A DNA stretch of 64,000 nt, from positions 4,046,001 through 4,110,000 of the forward strand of contig NZ_ARWA01000001.1 in assembly GCF_000385335.1 (NCBI RefSeq). The letters are read 5' to 3'. Position 1 is the first letter of the stretch, and every line of letters starts with the position of its first letter. The DNA is from Methyloferula stellata AR4 (lineage in GTDB: Bacteria; Pseudomonadota; Alphaproteobacteria; Rhizobiales; Beijerinckiaceae). The position numbers were made by a program, and so were the translations under genes. Under the pieces are notes generated by a model. The model saw only the letters and a list, made by a program, of their open reading frames with translations. It did not search any database and was not told the DNA's origin. Below are positions 1-8,219 of the stretch, piece after piece.

Positions 1-1
1 C

Positions 2-67
2 GGTACGAAGGAATGGCGCTACGTCGATCGCGAGGTCGATATCCGCTTAAGCCGTGACGGTCTTTGA
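2..67 (+). CDS. possible C-terminal tail of a truncated gene
   Basis: An open frame enters from the left edge and stops with TGA at 65-67, five bases before the convergent stop of the chemotaxis gene. The 21 visible residues are polar and charged, with no recognisable motif. It could be the tail of a gene facing the transducer gene. The stretch is too short to judge, and the other frames are also open for part of it. Confidence 0.25.
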   Translation, partial: GTKEWRYVDREVDIRLSRDGL

Positions 68-71
68 CTGT

Positions 72-1616
72 CTAACGGAAGGCGTGCGGCACAACCCGCT
101 TGAGTTCGCTGCGTATGACTTTGCTTTCATGGACATCGCTTTCATTGATCCGGCCGAGCTTGAACTGCCCGACAAGGCCCGAAAGCTGCGTCGTCTCCTC
201 CGACAGCGAATGGCTCGCCGCCGTCGATTGCTCGACCATCGCGGCATTCTGCTGCGTCACCTGGTCCATCTGGTTGATCGCGACGTTGACCTCGTTCAGC
301 CCCGTCGCCTGCTCCCGCGCGCCGCTCGCTATGTCGTCGGCAACGCCGTTGATCTCGGCAACCTGGGTCATGATCCGCTGCAGCGCCTTTCCGGTTTCGG
401 AGACGAGCTTGACGCCGTGATCGACCTGCGTGGTCGAGGCTGAAATCAGACTTTTGATTTCCTTGGCCGCCTCGGCCGTGCGCTGCGCGAGCGCACGCAC
501 TTCCAATGCGACGACGGCGAAGCCCCGGCCGGCATCTCCCGCCCGCGCCGCTTCGACGCCGGCATTCAAAGCCAGCAGGTTGGTCTGGAAGGCGATTTCG
601 TCGATGACGCCGATGATCTGGCTGATCTGGCGCGCCGAAGTTGCGATGGCATCCATCGCATCGACAGCCTCGCCGACGACGGCAGCGCTTTTTTGCGCGT
701 CTTCGTTCGCGGCCGCGACTACCTGGCGCAAATGGCTCGTGCTCTGCGCCGATTTCTTTACCGTCACGGTAATCTCGTCGAGCGCCGCGGCGGTCTCTTC
801 GAGGTTTGCCGCCTGTTGTTCCGTCCGGCGCGACAGATCATCGGATGCGATCGATATTTCCCGCGTGCCCGAGCGGATCGCACCTGTGCTGCCGGCGACA
901 CCCTGCATCGCCGCTTCGAGCTGTTCGATCGCCGCATTGAAATCGGTCTGCAAGCCGCGATAGGCCGGAGGCATATCCGCCGGCATGCGATAGGTGAGGT
1001 CCTTCGCCGCCAGTCTGGCGAGGCCGATACCGATCGCACCGACGGCCATCACCGCTTCCTGCTTTGCGTCCTCCTGCGCTTCCTCGGCGCGGCGGCGCTG
1101 CTCGTCCAAGGTTTCAAGATAGATCGAAATCGCGAAATCCATGTCGAGCATGGCCGCTTTGACGAGACAGGAAAGAGCCTCGGCCATGCCTTCCGGACGA
1201 GCCTTCGCCATTTGCAGAAGATGCGGCCACTGCTCTTTGACGACGGCGTGAATGAGCTGTTCGATGATCAGGGCATAGCCGCCGATATACCATCTTGGCT
1301 CAAGGCCGATCCGCGCATGCGTCTGGCCTATTTTTCGAACCGCGCCGACATAATCCTCATTGTAATTGGCCGCGGCTATCATGCCCCAATGTGTTTCTTG
1401 GGTGGTCTTGGCGCCCGCCATATGTTTGTCGTCGCGGAAAAATTTGCGCATGTCCGGCGTTGCGCTCACCTTGTCGTAAAAGACGGCGAGAGCCGGCCCG
1501 ATGGACCGCATGATAAGCGGTTGCACCTTGCTCAGGACCGCCCGCGCTTGCTGGTCCATCCCGATGAAATCGAGACGTTCCTTTAGAAAAGTTTGGTTGC
1601 GTATGGGCCGCGCCAT
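72..1616 (-). CDS. globin-coupled methyl-accepting chemotaxis protein (HemAT-like aerotaxis transducer)
   Basis: Protein of 514 residues with no membrane segment, so probably a cytosolic oxygen or redox sensor for chemotaxis. Residues about 15-165 resemble the protoglobin sensor domain; His100, in the stretch GQTHARIGLEPRWY, sits where the haem-binding proximal histidine lies in HemAT proteins. A HAMP-like linker follows (about 195-240), then a long methyl-accepting signalling coiled coil. The conserved hairpin tip that contacts CheA/CheW is visible around EIAFQTNLLALNAGVEAARAG. No che genes are nearby, so it is an orphan transducer that must use a pathway encoded elsewhere. It is divergent from the arsR-like gene at 1756. 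Haem binding is inferred from family resemblance; the signalling assignment is very secure. Confidence 0.92.
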   Translation of the reverse strand: MARPIRNQTFLKERLDFIGMDQQARAVLSKVQPLIMRSIGPALAVFYDKVSATPDMRKFFRDDKHMAGAKTTQETHWGMIAAANYNEDYVGAVRKIGQTHARIGLEPRWYIGGYALIIEQLIHAVVKEQWPHLLQMAKARPEGMAEALSCLVKAAMLDMDFAISIYLETLDEQRRRAEEAQEDAKQEAVMAVGAIGIGLARLAAKDLTYRMPADMPPAYRGLQTDFNAAIEQLEAAMQGVAGSTGAIRSGTREISIASDDLSRRTEQQAANLEETAAALDEITVTVKKSAQSTSHLRQVVAAANEDAQKSAAVVGEAVDAMDAIATSARQISQIIGVIDEIAFQTNLLALNAGVEAARAGDAGRGFAVVALEVRALAQRTAEAAKEIKSLISASTTQVDHGVKLVSETGKALQRIMTQVAEINGVADDIASGAREQATGLNEVNVAINQMDQVTQQNAAMVEQSTAASHSLSEETTQLSGLVGQFKLGRINESDVHESKVIRSELKRVVPHAFR

Positions 1617-1727
1617 GAAGTTGTCCCCCGAATCAGAGGGGGAGAATCAGACTTAAGGACGAGCTCAGGCTTTGATGCAGATCAAGTGAGAATAGCCGCT
1701 TGACAGGCGGCGGCACATACATCACTA

Positions 1728-1745
1728 ATTAGTTATATAACTAAT
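1728..1745. promoter_or_regulatory. 18-bp perfect palindrome, probable ArsR-family operator
   Basis: ATTAGTTATATAACTAAT reads the same on both strands and ends 10 bases before the ATG of the ArsR-type gene. A TTGACA hexamer at 1700-1705 could be its -35 box, which would place the palindrome at or just after the -10 region, a position suited to autorepression. ArsR-family dimers typically bind such AT-rich palindromes. The assignment of this operator to this regulator is inference. Confidence 0.65.
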
Positions 1746-1755
1746 AGGCGATGCA

Positions 1756-2148
1756 ATGTCTCCCGAGCATCTCAACGACACATTCGCAGCCCTCGCCGAT
1801 CCGACGCGGCGCGCCATTCTCGCACGTCTCGCTTCGGGCGAGGCCTCCGTGAAAGAGCTGATGGAGCCCTTCGCTCTCAGCCAGCCCGCGATCTCGAAAC
1901 ATATCCAGGTGCTGGAACGTGCTGGGCTCATCTCGCGCAGCCGCGCGGCGCAGACGCGGCCCTGTAAGCTCGAAGCAAAGCCGCTGAAGGAAGCCGCCGA
2001 TTGGATCGAGCATTATCGGCGTTTCTGGACCGACAGCTTCGATCGCCTCGACGATTATCTGCGTGACTTGCAAGCAGGGACACAGGCAGAGGTAAAAGAG
2101 CCCAAGAAAACACGTGGCAAGGGAGGAAAGACCAATGCCGGCAAGTGA
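1756..2148 (+). CDS. ArsR-family transcriptional regulator partnered with an SRPBCC protein
   Basis: A 130-residue winged-helix repressor. The N-terminus carries the typical block FAALADPTRRAILARL and the recognition helix SQPAISKHIQVLERAGLI. It lacks the metal-binding CxC of classical ArsR/SmtB proteins. It belongs to the subgroup usually found directly before AHSA1/SRPBCC genes, as here. The C-terminal 25 residues are Lys-rich and look disordered. The next gene begins inside its 3' end, so the two are probably cotranslated. Autoregulation through the palindrome at 1728-1745 is likely. The inducing ligand is unknown. Confidence 0.9.
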   Translation: MSPEHLNDTFAALADPTRRAILARLASGEASVKELMEPFALSQPAISKHIQVLERAGLISRSRAAQTRPCKLEAKPLKEAADWIEHYRRFWTDSFDRLDDYLRDLQAGTQAEVKEPKKTRGKGGKTNAGK

Positions 2149-3049
2149 GAAAAGCATGCAGGATCGCGAAGAAGACCGCGAAATCGTCACCACCCGCATT
2201 TTCGAGGCGCCGCGCGATCTCGTCTGGCAGGCTTGGAGCGAGCCGCAGCATTTGCGGCATTGGTGGGGACCGAAAGACTTTCGCAATACGTTCGAGACAT
2301 TCGAGTTCAAACAAGGCGGCCTTTGGCGCCTCACAATGCATGGCCCGGATGGAACCGACTATCCGAACGAGTGGGTCTTTGTTGAGATCGTCCCGCCCTC
2401 GCTAATCGTCTTGGATCATGTGTTCGCGCCAAAATTCCGCGTCACAGCGACCTTCGAAGAACTCGATGGAAAAACCAAGCTCACGTTCCGCCAGCTCTTC
2501 GAAGAGGCCGCCGCTTGCGACGGCATCAAGCCCATCGCGGTTCCAGTCAATAAGCAGGCTTTCGACAAACTCGCCAATCAGCTTTCCATCATGCAGGGAA
2601 ACACGCGCGAGCTGACGATCACGCGCACATTCGATGCGCCGCGTGCACTCGTCTGGAGGGCCTGGACCGATCCCGTGCATCTCGCCGCCTGGTGGGGACC
2701 GCAAGGCTTCACCAATCCGGTCTGCAAGATCGATGTCAGGCCCGGCGGCGCAATCCTGATCGTCATGCGTGCGCCGGACGGAACCGAGTATCCGATGCGC
2801 GGCATATTCCAAGAGATTGTGGAGCCCGAGCGGATCGTCTTTGCCAACTTCGCCGTGGACGACAAGGACAATCCGATCATCGACGGATTGACGACCGTCA
2901 CTTTCACGGAACGCGACGGAAAGACGGAAATGGTGCTGCACACGCGCGCGACCGCGCTCGTGCCGCAGGCGGTGCCGATGATCGGAGGCATGGAGGCTGG
3001 CTGGACGCAAAGCATCGAGCGCCTTGCACATCTGCTTTCGGCGCACTGA
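2135..3049 (+). CDS. tandem SRPBCC (AHSA1/CalC-type) domain protein
   Basis: Two copies of the SRPBCC ligand-binding fold are fused. The first covers roughly residues 15-150 and the second 155-300. Each begins with the same signature, RxFxAPRxLVWxAW followed by HLxxWWGP, so the gene arose by internal duplication. I chose ATG 2135 over an in-frame GTG at 2114 because GGGAGGAAAG lies just upstream of it. The gene overlaps the regulator by 14 bases. Family members bind small hydrophobic ligands or act as Hsp90 co-chaperone-like domains; no substrate can be inferred here. A strong terminator hairpin follows at 3067-3095. Confidence 0.88.
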   Translation: MPASEKSMQDREEDREIVTTRIFEAPRDLVWQAWSEPQHLRHWWGPKDFRNTFETFEFKQGGLWRLTMHGPDGTDYPNEWVFVEIVPPSLIVLDHVFAPKFRVTATFEELDGKTKLTFRQLFEEAAACDGIKPIAVPVNKQAFDKLANQLSIMQGNTRELTITRTFDAPRALVWRAWTDPVHLAAWWGPQGFTNPVCKIDVRPGGAILIVMRAPDGTEYPMRGIFQEIVEPERIVFANFAVDDKDNPIIDGLTTVTFTERDGKTEMVLHTRATALVPQAVPMIGGMEAGWTQSIERLAHLLSAH

Positions 3050-3066
3050 CGATGTGACGAATAGAC

Positions 3067-3095
3067 AAAGCCGCGCGCTTAGGACGCGCGGCTTT
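3067..3095 (+). terminator. rho-independent-type terminator hairpin
   Basis: AAAGCCGCGCG and CGCGCGGCTTT form a perfect 11-bp stem with a 7-base loop, 18 bases after the SRPBCC stop codon. No long T run follows on the + strand beyond the TTT of the stem. It separates the SRPBCC unit from the arsenic operon. Confidence 0.75.
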
Positions 3096-3106
3096 GAAAC
3101 ACGAGC

Positions 3107-3143
3107 TTGCATGAACTCAATATATCCATTATTCTGGATATAT
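3107..3143 (+). promoter_or_regulatory. ars operon promoter with overlapping ArsR operator
   Basis: TTGCAT (3107-3112) and TATTCT (3130-3135), 17 bases apart, form a plausible sigma-70 promoter. A perfect inverted repeat, ATATATCC and GGATATAT with an 8-base spacer (3120-3143), covers the -10 box and runs into the arsR start codon at 3142. A bound ArsR dimer would block both polymerase and translation start. Transcripts from this promoter would have almost no 5' leader. Confidence 0.75.
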
Positions 3144-3501
3144 GGATGAATTAAGCACAATCCTCGCTTTGGCCGCACTCGCGCAGCCGACCCGTCTCGA
3201 AGCCTTCCGGCTGCTCGTGAAACACGAGCCGGAAGGCCTTCCGGCGGGCGAACTCGCCCGTTTGCTGGAGGTGCCGCAAAATACCTTGTCCGCTCACCTC
3301 GCCGTGCTGGGCCGCGCAGGCCTCGTGGTCGGCGAGCGGCAAAGCCGCTCGATCATCTATCGCGCCGATCTCTCACAGTTGCGCGAGACGATGCTTTTTC
3401 TCGTCAAGGATTGCTGCGGCGGCCGCCCGGAGCTCTGCGCCCCGCTCATCGCCGATCTCACCCCTTGCTGTCCGCCGAAAAAAGGGAAGGCCCATGCCTG
3501 A
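3142..3501 (+). CDS. arsR: arsenic-responsive repressor ArsR
   Basis: A 119-residue ArsR-family repressor at the head of an arsenic operon. The helix-turn-helix reads PQNTLSAHLAVLGRAGLV (about 45-62). It lacks the ELCVCDL motif of plasmid-type ArsR. Cysteines are instead near the C-terminus: Cys91, Cys92, Cys99 and a CC pair at 109-110. This resembles the C-terminal As(III) site described for Acidithiobacillus ferrooxidans ArsR, so arsenite binding through Cys91/92/99 is the likely induction mechanism. The start codon lies inside the operator palindrome. The gene overlaps arsC by 8 bases. Confidence 0.95.
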   Translation: MDELSTILALAALAQPTRLEAFRLLVKHEPEGLPAGELARLLEVPQNTLSAHLAVLGRAGLVVGERQSRSIIYRADLSQLRETMLFLVKDCCGGRPELCAPLIADLTPCCPPKKGKAHA

Positions 3502-4021
3502 TCGCCTCTACAACGTCCTGTTTCTCTGCACCGGTAACAGCGCGCGCTCGATCCTGGCGGAATCCATTCTGCGTAAGGAGGGGACGGGGCGGTTCAATGC
3601 CTTTTCCGCCGGCAGCCATCCAAAGGGCGAGGTCAATCCATTCGCGATCAAAGTGCTCGCAAGCCTCAATCTTCCGACGGAGAATCTGCGCTCGAAAAGC
3701 TGGGAAGAGTTTTCCGCGCCGGGAGCCCCGGTCATGGATTTCGTCTTCACGGTCTGCGACAACGCCGCGGGCGAAGCCTGCCCGGTTTGGCCAGGCCAGC
3801 CGATGACGGCCCATTGGGGCATTGAAGATCCCGCGGCGGTCGAAGGAACAGACCTGCAAAAGGAAGCCGCCTTCGTGCTCGCCGCCCGGTATATCAAGAA
3901 CCGGATTTCAGCTTTCTCAAATCTGCCGCTGAAGAGCCTCGACAAGCTATCGCTCACAACCAAACTGCGCGAGATCGGCCAGCAGGATGGAGCGACGAAG
4001 CCCCGCCCGGAGGTCGCATGA
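3494..4021 (+). CDS. arsC: arsenate reductase, thioredoxin-coupled (low-molecular-weight phosphatase family)
   Basis: Reduces As(V) to As(III) in the cytosol before efflux. The N-terminal phosphatase loop CTGNSARS has catalytic Cys12, and the conserved VCDNAAGEACPVWPG block supplies Cys88 and Cys96, the pair that relays the disulfide to thioredoxin. At 175 residues it is longer than the usual ~140, with an extended C-terminal tail. It overlaps arsR by 8 bases and the second arsenate reductase by 4 (ATGA). Having both reductase families side by side gives the cell thioredoxin- and glutaredoxin-dependent routes. Confidence 0.95.
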   Translation: MPDRLYNVLFLCTGNSARSILAESILRKEGTGRFNAFSAGSHPKGEVNPFAIKVLASLNLPTENLRSKSWEEFSAPGAPVMDFVFTVCDNAAGEACPVWPGQPMTAHWGIEDPAAVEGTDLQKEAAFVLAARYIKNRISAFSNLPLKSLDKLSLTTKLREIGQQDGATKPRPEVA

Positions 4022-4446
4022 TGGATGCGATCATCTATCACAATCCCGCCTGCGAAACCTCACGCAACACGCTTGCGATGATCCGTAACGCAGGCATCGA
4101 GCCACACATCATAGAATACCTGAAATGCCCGCCGACACGGCTGCTGCTGGCGCAGTTGCTCAAGCGTGCAGGTCTGACCGTGCGGCAGGTCTTGCGCGAG
4201 AAAGGCACTCCCTTTCAGGATCTTGGCCTCAACGATCTATCGCTTTCGGACGATGCCCTGCTCGACGCGATCGGCGCGCACCCTATCCTCATCAATCGCC
4301 CGATCGTGGTGACGCCGCAAGGGGTGCGCCTGTGCCGGCCCTCGGAACTCGTTCTTGATCTCCTCCCGCCGCAACACGGACCATTCATCAAGGAGAACGG
4401 CGAGCGCGTGATCGACGAGCACGGCCGGCGTGTGGCGACAGCATAG
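4018..4446 (+). CDS. arsC: arsenate reductase, glutaredoxin-coupled (ArsC/Spx family)
   Basis: A 142-residue protein of the same length and pattern as Escherichia coli ArsC. The motif HNPACETSRNTL holds catalytic Cys12, and the HPILINRPIVV block is the family signature around the substrate-binding arginine. It uses glutathione/glutaredoxin to reduce arsenate, unlike the unrelated arsenate reductase immediately upstream. Two ATG codons are adjacent (4018 and 4021); either would be coupled to the preceding TGA. The acr3 gene follows after 10 bases. Confidence 0.95.
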   Translation: MMDAIIYHNPACETSRNTLAMIRNAGIEPHIIEYLKCPPTRLLLAQLLKRAGLTVRQVLREKGTPFQDLGLNDLSLSDDALLDAIGAHPILINRPIVVTPQGVRLCRPSELVLDLLPPQHGPFIKENGERVIDEHGRRVATA

Positions 4447-4456
4447 AGATTCCATC

Positions 4457-5521
4457 ATGTCCTTTTTCGAACGCTATCTCACGATTTGGGTCGCGCTTTG
4501 CATCGTCGCCGGCATTGCTTTCGGTCAGCTTGCGCCGGGCCTTTTCCATGTGATCGGCGCTCTCGAAATCGCCAAGGTCAATCTGCCGGTCGCCGCCCTG
4601 ATCTGGCTGATGATCGTTCCGATGCTCATCAAGATCGACTTCGCCGCGCTCGGCCAAGTGCGGGCGCATTGGCGCGGGATCGGCGTCACGCTTTTCATCA
4701 ATTGGGCGGTGAAACCCTTCTCGATGGCCCTTCTCGGCTGGCTGTTCATCGGTCATGTCTTCCGGCCCTATCTGCCGCCGGGGCAGATCGACTCCTATGT
4801 CGCCGGGCTGATCCTGCTCGCCGCGGCCCCTTGCACGGCCATGGTTTTCGTCTGGTCGAATCTGAGCCGGGGCGAGCCGCATTTCACTTTGTCGCAAGTC
4901 GCCCTGAACGACACGATCATGGTCTTTGCCTACGCGCCGCTGGTCGCGCTCCTGCTCGGCCTCTCCGCGATCACCGTGCCATGGGATACGCTCGCCCTCT
5001 CGGTCGCGCTCTATATCGTCATTCCTGTGATCGGGGCGCAGCTTCTAAGACGCGCCGTGCTCGCCTCGGGTGGCGAGGCGGCGCTCGACCGGTTGCTCGC
5101 GTGGCTCCAGCCGCTCTCGTTGATGGCGTTGCTGGCGACACTGGTTCTGCTTTTCGGCTTTCAGGGCGAGCAGATTATCGCGCAGCCTCTCATCATCGGC
5201 TTGCTGGCCGTGCCTATATTGATCCAGGTTTATTTCAATGCGGGGCTGGCCTATCTTTTAAACCGGCTCGCGGGCGAAAAGCATTGCGTAGCTGGGCCAT
5301 CGGCCTTGATCGGCGCGAGCAATTTCTTCGAACTTGCCGTCGCCGCGGCGATCAGCCTCTTCGGCTTCAACTCCGGCGCAGCCCTTGCCACCGTCGTCGG
5401 CGTCTTGATCGAAGTGCCGGTGATGCTCTCCGTCGTCTGGATCGTGAAAGCGTCGCAAGGCTGGTATGAAAGCGGCTCTCCGAAAAACGGTGCGAGCGAG
5501 GTGCGCATTGGCCGATCATGA
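4457..5521 (+). CDS. acr3: arsenite efflux permease ACR3
   Basis: An inner-membrane carrier of the BART superfamily with about ten hydrophobic segments that expels As(III). The conserved block AAAPCTAMVFVWSNLSRG carries Cys126, the counterpart of the cysteine essential for arsenite transport in characterised Acr3 proteins. I chose ATG 4457 (MSFFERYLTIWVALCIV) over an in-frame GTG at 4430, which would add residues inside the previous gene. At 354 residues it has normal length. No arsA-like ATPase is present, as expected for Acr3. It overlaps the following CoA-binding gene. Confidence 0.95.
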   Translation: MSFFERYLTIWVALCIVAGIAFGQLAPGLFHVIGALEIAKVNLPVAALIWLMIVPMLIKIDFAALGQVRAHWRGIGVTLFINWAVKPFSMALLGWLFIGHVFRPYLPPGQIDSYVAGLILLAAAPCTAMVFVWSNLSRGEPHFTLSQVALNDTIMVFAYAPLVALLLGLSAITVPWDTLALSVALYIVIPVIGAQLLRRAVLASGGEAALDRLLAWLQPLSLMALLATLVLLFGFQGEQIIAQPLIIGLLAVPILIQVYFNAGLAYLLNRLAGEKHCVAGPSALIGASNFFELAVAAAISLFGFNSGAALATVVGVLIEVPVMLSVVWIVKASQGWYESGSPKNGASEVRIGRS

Positions 5522-5954
5522 CAATTACACGGACGCCTATCTGCGTGACATCCTCATCAAGACAAAGTCGATCGCTATAGTGGGGGCTTCCGATAATCCG
5601 GGGCGGGACTCCAATCGGGTCCTGCGCTTTTTGCTGGGGCGCGGTTACCGCGTCAGCGCGGTCAATCCGAAGCTCGCCGGACAGGAGATCGCCGGAGCGC
5701 CCGTCTATGCCACGCTCGCCGACGTGCCGGACCCAATCGACATGGTGGATGTGTTTCGAAACAACGCGGCGGTGCCAGGCCTGGTCGACGAGGTTGTGGC
5801 CCTGCTCCAACATCCGAAATTCCTCTGGATGCAGCTTGGCGTTCGAGATGACGAAGCCGCGCGGAAAGCGGAAGCGGCAGAAATAGCGGTCATCATGAAC
5901 CGCTGCCCGGCGATCGAAATACCGCGGCTCTTTGGAGGCCAGCATAATGGATGA
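5466..5954 (+). CDS. CoA-binding (YccU-like) Rossmann protein in the ars operon
   Basis: The protein is the single CoA-binding domain related to succinyl-CoA ligase alpha subunits and to YccU. The nucleotide-binding segment [19 protein letters not shown] is visible from about residue 35. The annotated ATG at 5466 gives a 56-base overlap with acr3; TTG at 5508 is a good alternative, giving a start near the acr3 stop. Its 3' end overlaps arsH by 8 bases, so it is clearly cotranscribed with arsenic genes. No role in arsenic resistance is established for this family; co-inheritance is the only hint. Confidence 0.88.
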   Translation: MKAALRKTVRARCALADHDNYTDAYLRDILIKTKSIAIVGASDNPGRDSNRVLRFLLGRGYRVSAVNPKLAGQEIAGAPVYATLADVPDPIDMVDVFRNNAAVPGLVDEVVALLQHPKFLWMQLGVRDDEAARKAEAAEIAVIMNRCPAIEIPRLFGGQHNG

Positions 5955-6651
5955 TCTGCCGAACGTGGTACAAAGCGTATTGCAGACACCTGACGTCACC
6001 AGTCTGCAGGCCGCCCCGCTTGCGCACAAGCCGCGCATCCTCTTGCTCTATGGTTCGTTGCGTGAGCGGTCCTACAGCCGCTTCCTGACACTGGAAGCCG
6101 CGCGCCTGCTTGAAACCTTCGGCGCCGAAACCCGCATCTTCAACCCGAGCGGTCTGCCGCTGCCGGACGATCACCCGGCCGATCATCCCAAGGTGCAGGA
6201 GTTGCGCGACCTGTCCATGTGGTCGGAGGGACAGGTTTGGTGCAGTCCCGAACGCCATGGCGCGATGACCGGCATCATGAAAGCGCAAATCGACTGGATA
6301 CCCCTCGAAATGGGCGCCATGAGGCCGACACAGGGCAAGACGCTCGCCCTGATGCAAGTGAGCGGCGGCTCACAGTCATTCAATGCGGTCAATCAGCTCC
6401 GCATCCTCGGCCGCTGGATGCGGATGATAACGATCCCGAACCAATCGTCGGTCGCGAAAGCCTATCAGGAATTCGACGATGCAGGCCGCATGAAGCCGTC
6501 GGCCTATTACGACCGCGTCGTCGACGTGATGGAAGAACTCGTCAAATTCACCCTGCTGACGCGTGGCATCTCGCCCTATCTCACCAACCGTTATAGCGAA
6601 CGCAAAGCGGCGACGGAGAAAGCGGTTCTCGCCGACACCAAAGCCATTTGA
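5947..6651 (+). CDS. arsH: ArsH, NADPH-dependent FMN reductase of arsenic resistance
   Basis: A flavodoxin-fold enzyme of 234 residues. The FMN phosphate loop [10 protein letters not shown] and the downstream block [21 protein letters not shown] are typical of ArsH. Characterised ArsH proteins oxidise trivalent organoarsenicals and reduce quinones or metals with NADPH. ATG 5947 is preferred over an in-frame TTG at 5932 because GGAGG lies at 5934-5938. It is the last gene of the ars operon and converges with the ModA-like gene 20 bases away. Confidence 0.95.
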   Translation: MDDLPNVVQSVLQTPDVTSLQAAPLAHKPRILLLYGSLRERSYSRFLTLEAARLLETFGAETRIFNPSGLPLPDDHPADHPKVQELRDLSMWSEGQVWCSPERHGAMTGIMKAQIDWIPLEMGAMRPTQGKTLALMQVSGGSQSFNAVNQLRILGRWMRMITIPNQSSVAKAYQEFDDAGRMKPSAYYDRVVDVMEELVKFTLLTRGISPYLTNRYSERKAATEKAVLADTKAI

Positions 6652-6671
6652 TCGCGGAGTCGAAGCGCCCG

Positions 6672-7505
6672 TCAGGGGTTTTCTGTTTTCGGCCCTGCGC
6701 CGTCCAAAGGCAGAAAGCCATGCTTTTGCAAAATCGCCTGCCCCGCATCCGATAGAACGAAAAGCGCAAAGCGCTCCGCCGCCGGATCGCGCGACAAGAC
6801 CGCAAAACCATAGACCGGGTGCACTTCCAAACTTTCCGGCAGCGGGATCGACACCAGGCCCGGAACGCCCGCAAGCAAAGCCGGCGTTCCGCTGCAATAA
6901 GAGATCAAGGCATCAGCATGGTCGCCGAGGAAAAGACTCTCCGCCGGGCCATGTCCCAGGAGCGGCTTGATCCCCTGCGGACCGAAAGGATGCAGCGCTT
7001 TGGCCTTCAAAAGCGCCGCCGCGCCCGGATGCAGGGCCTCTGCCCGGTCGAACACGGCCATCGCATAATCCCCGCCGGGATCGGCGCCGGGCATGGAGGT
7101 CGCAATCCGCACATCCGAGGAAAGCCACCTGTCGACCAGATTTTCCGGCGTCAATCCGAGCGACGATTTCGCGATGGCGCACATGCGGTTGCGCGCAAAG
7201 GGAACGACAAGCACATCCGGCTTTTCGCGCTTCAATTTTTCGGGCTGCGCCATATCGGCCGAAGCAAAGAGATCAGCCTGCTCACCCTTTTCCAGGCGTT
7301 CGCGCAAGCTGCCGGCTGGACCGAAGACCGGCTTTGCGAAGCTGCCTTCGGGCAGTCCCGACTCTTTGACAAGCGCTTGCATGGCCTCTCTCAAACTGCC
7401 TGCCGCATAAAGCTGGAAGGGGTCCGCCAAAGCGAAGCCGATCGGACATGCAACAAGGACCGCCAGAACAACAAGACGCAAGAGAGGAGGAAAATGGAAC
7501 GTCAT
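6672..7505 (-). CDS. orphan ModA-like periplasmic substrate-binding protein
   Basis: A 277-residue protein with an N-terminal signal peptide (cleavage near ALADPF). It has the type II periplasmic binding fold of the molybdate/tungstate family: LYAAGSLREAM at the mature N-terminus and GPAGSLRERLEKGEQADLFASAD, which forms the oxyanion pocket in ModA. No modB or modC homologue lies in the window, so its permease, if any, is encoded elsewhere. It is convergent with arsH. Molybdate is the default guess; another tetrahedral oxyanion is possible given the neighbourhood. Confidence 0.85.
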   Translation of the reverse strand: MTFHFPPLLRLVVLAVLVACPIGFALADPFQLYAAGSLREAMQALVKESGLPEGSFAKPVFGPAGSLRERLEKGEQADLFASADMAQPEKLKREKPDVLVVPFARNRMCAIAKSSLGLTPENLVDRWLSSDVRIATSMPGADPGGDYAMAVFDRAEALHPGAAALLKAKALHPFGPQGIKPLLGHGPAESLFLGDHADALISYCSGTPALLAGVPGLVSIPLPESLEVHPVYGFAVLSRDPAAERFALFVLSDAGQAILQKHGFLPLDGAGPKTENP

Positions 7506-7634
7506 GAAGCTTCATTTCTCCTTCGGTGCTGCCCGAAGACCATCGGCCGAACCGGACATGCGCGCATTAAAAGACCTGTGGATTCCAACGACACAAGCAA
7601 GACCGGCGAGATTTATCGCCTTAGTGATGAGGAC

Positions 7635-8210
7635 ATGACACATTGGCTCTCAAAATACTGGGTCCAAGGCGCACTTTTCATGGCCGTGGCCTTGCTGGCA
7701 CTTGTGCCCTTGATATTTAAGGCATGGTGGCCGCAAATATTGCTCATCTATCTGCATTCGCCAGGCTATATGGTGCATCAGGTCGAAGAGCATACTGGCG
7801 ACCGGTTCCGGACATTCATAAACCAGCGGCTTTTCGGCGGCGTCGAGGCGCTGACAACCGTCGGCGTCTTATGGATCAACCTGCCAGGAGTCTGGGGCAT
7901 CAATCTGGCTGCGCTTTACGCCGCCGTGTTCCTGGAACCGGGCTATGCCCTGGCCGCCCCCTATCTCATGATTGTGAATGCCGTCGCCCATCTCGGGACG
8001 GTCAAGCGCACGCATGGCTATAATCCGGGCTTGGTCACAGCCCTCATAGTGTTTTTTCCGCTCGGTCTCGTCACCCTTTACATGGTTCCGGCATCGCTGG
8101 GCCAGCATCTGTTGGGCCTCGGCATATCGATCGCGATCCATGCCACGATTGCCGGAGGCGCAATCACACGCGCCGCCTATTTGCGGCGGGCCCAACTCCA
8201 AAAGGCTTGA
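7635..8210 (+). CDS. HXXEE-domain membrane protein of unknown function
   Basis: About 191 residues with five or six hydrophobic segments. HQVEEH in the first third matches the HxxEE signature that names this family, and NAVAHLGTVKRTHGYNPGLVT is a second conserved polar block. The family has no experimentally assigned role; the His/Glu clusters inside membrane segments suggest metal-dependent chemistry or transport. The frame stays open far upstream, so the start is uncertain: ATG 7635 gives a sensible N-terminus and GTG 7578 is an alternative. It is divergent from the ModA-like gene and convergent with the SGNH hydrolase 9 bases away. Confidence 0.8.
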   Translation: MTHWLSKYWVQGALFMAVALLALVPLIFKAWWPQILLIYLHSPGYMVHQVEEHTGDRFRTFINQRLFGGVEALTTVGVLWINLPGVWGINLAALYAAVFLEPGYALAAPYLMIVNAVAHLGTVKRTHGYNPGLVTALIVFFPLGLVTLYMVPASLGQHLLGLGISIAIHATIAGGAITRAAYLRRAQLQKA

Positions 8211-8219
8211 TTGAAGCTT

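Noticed and set aside
6819-7634. N-terminal extension of the HXXEE protein frame
   Set aside because: The frame is open but lies antisense to the ModA-like gene and shows no family similarity; the membrane protein begins near 7635.
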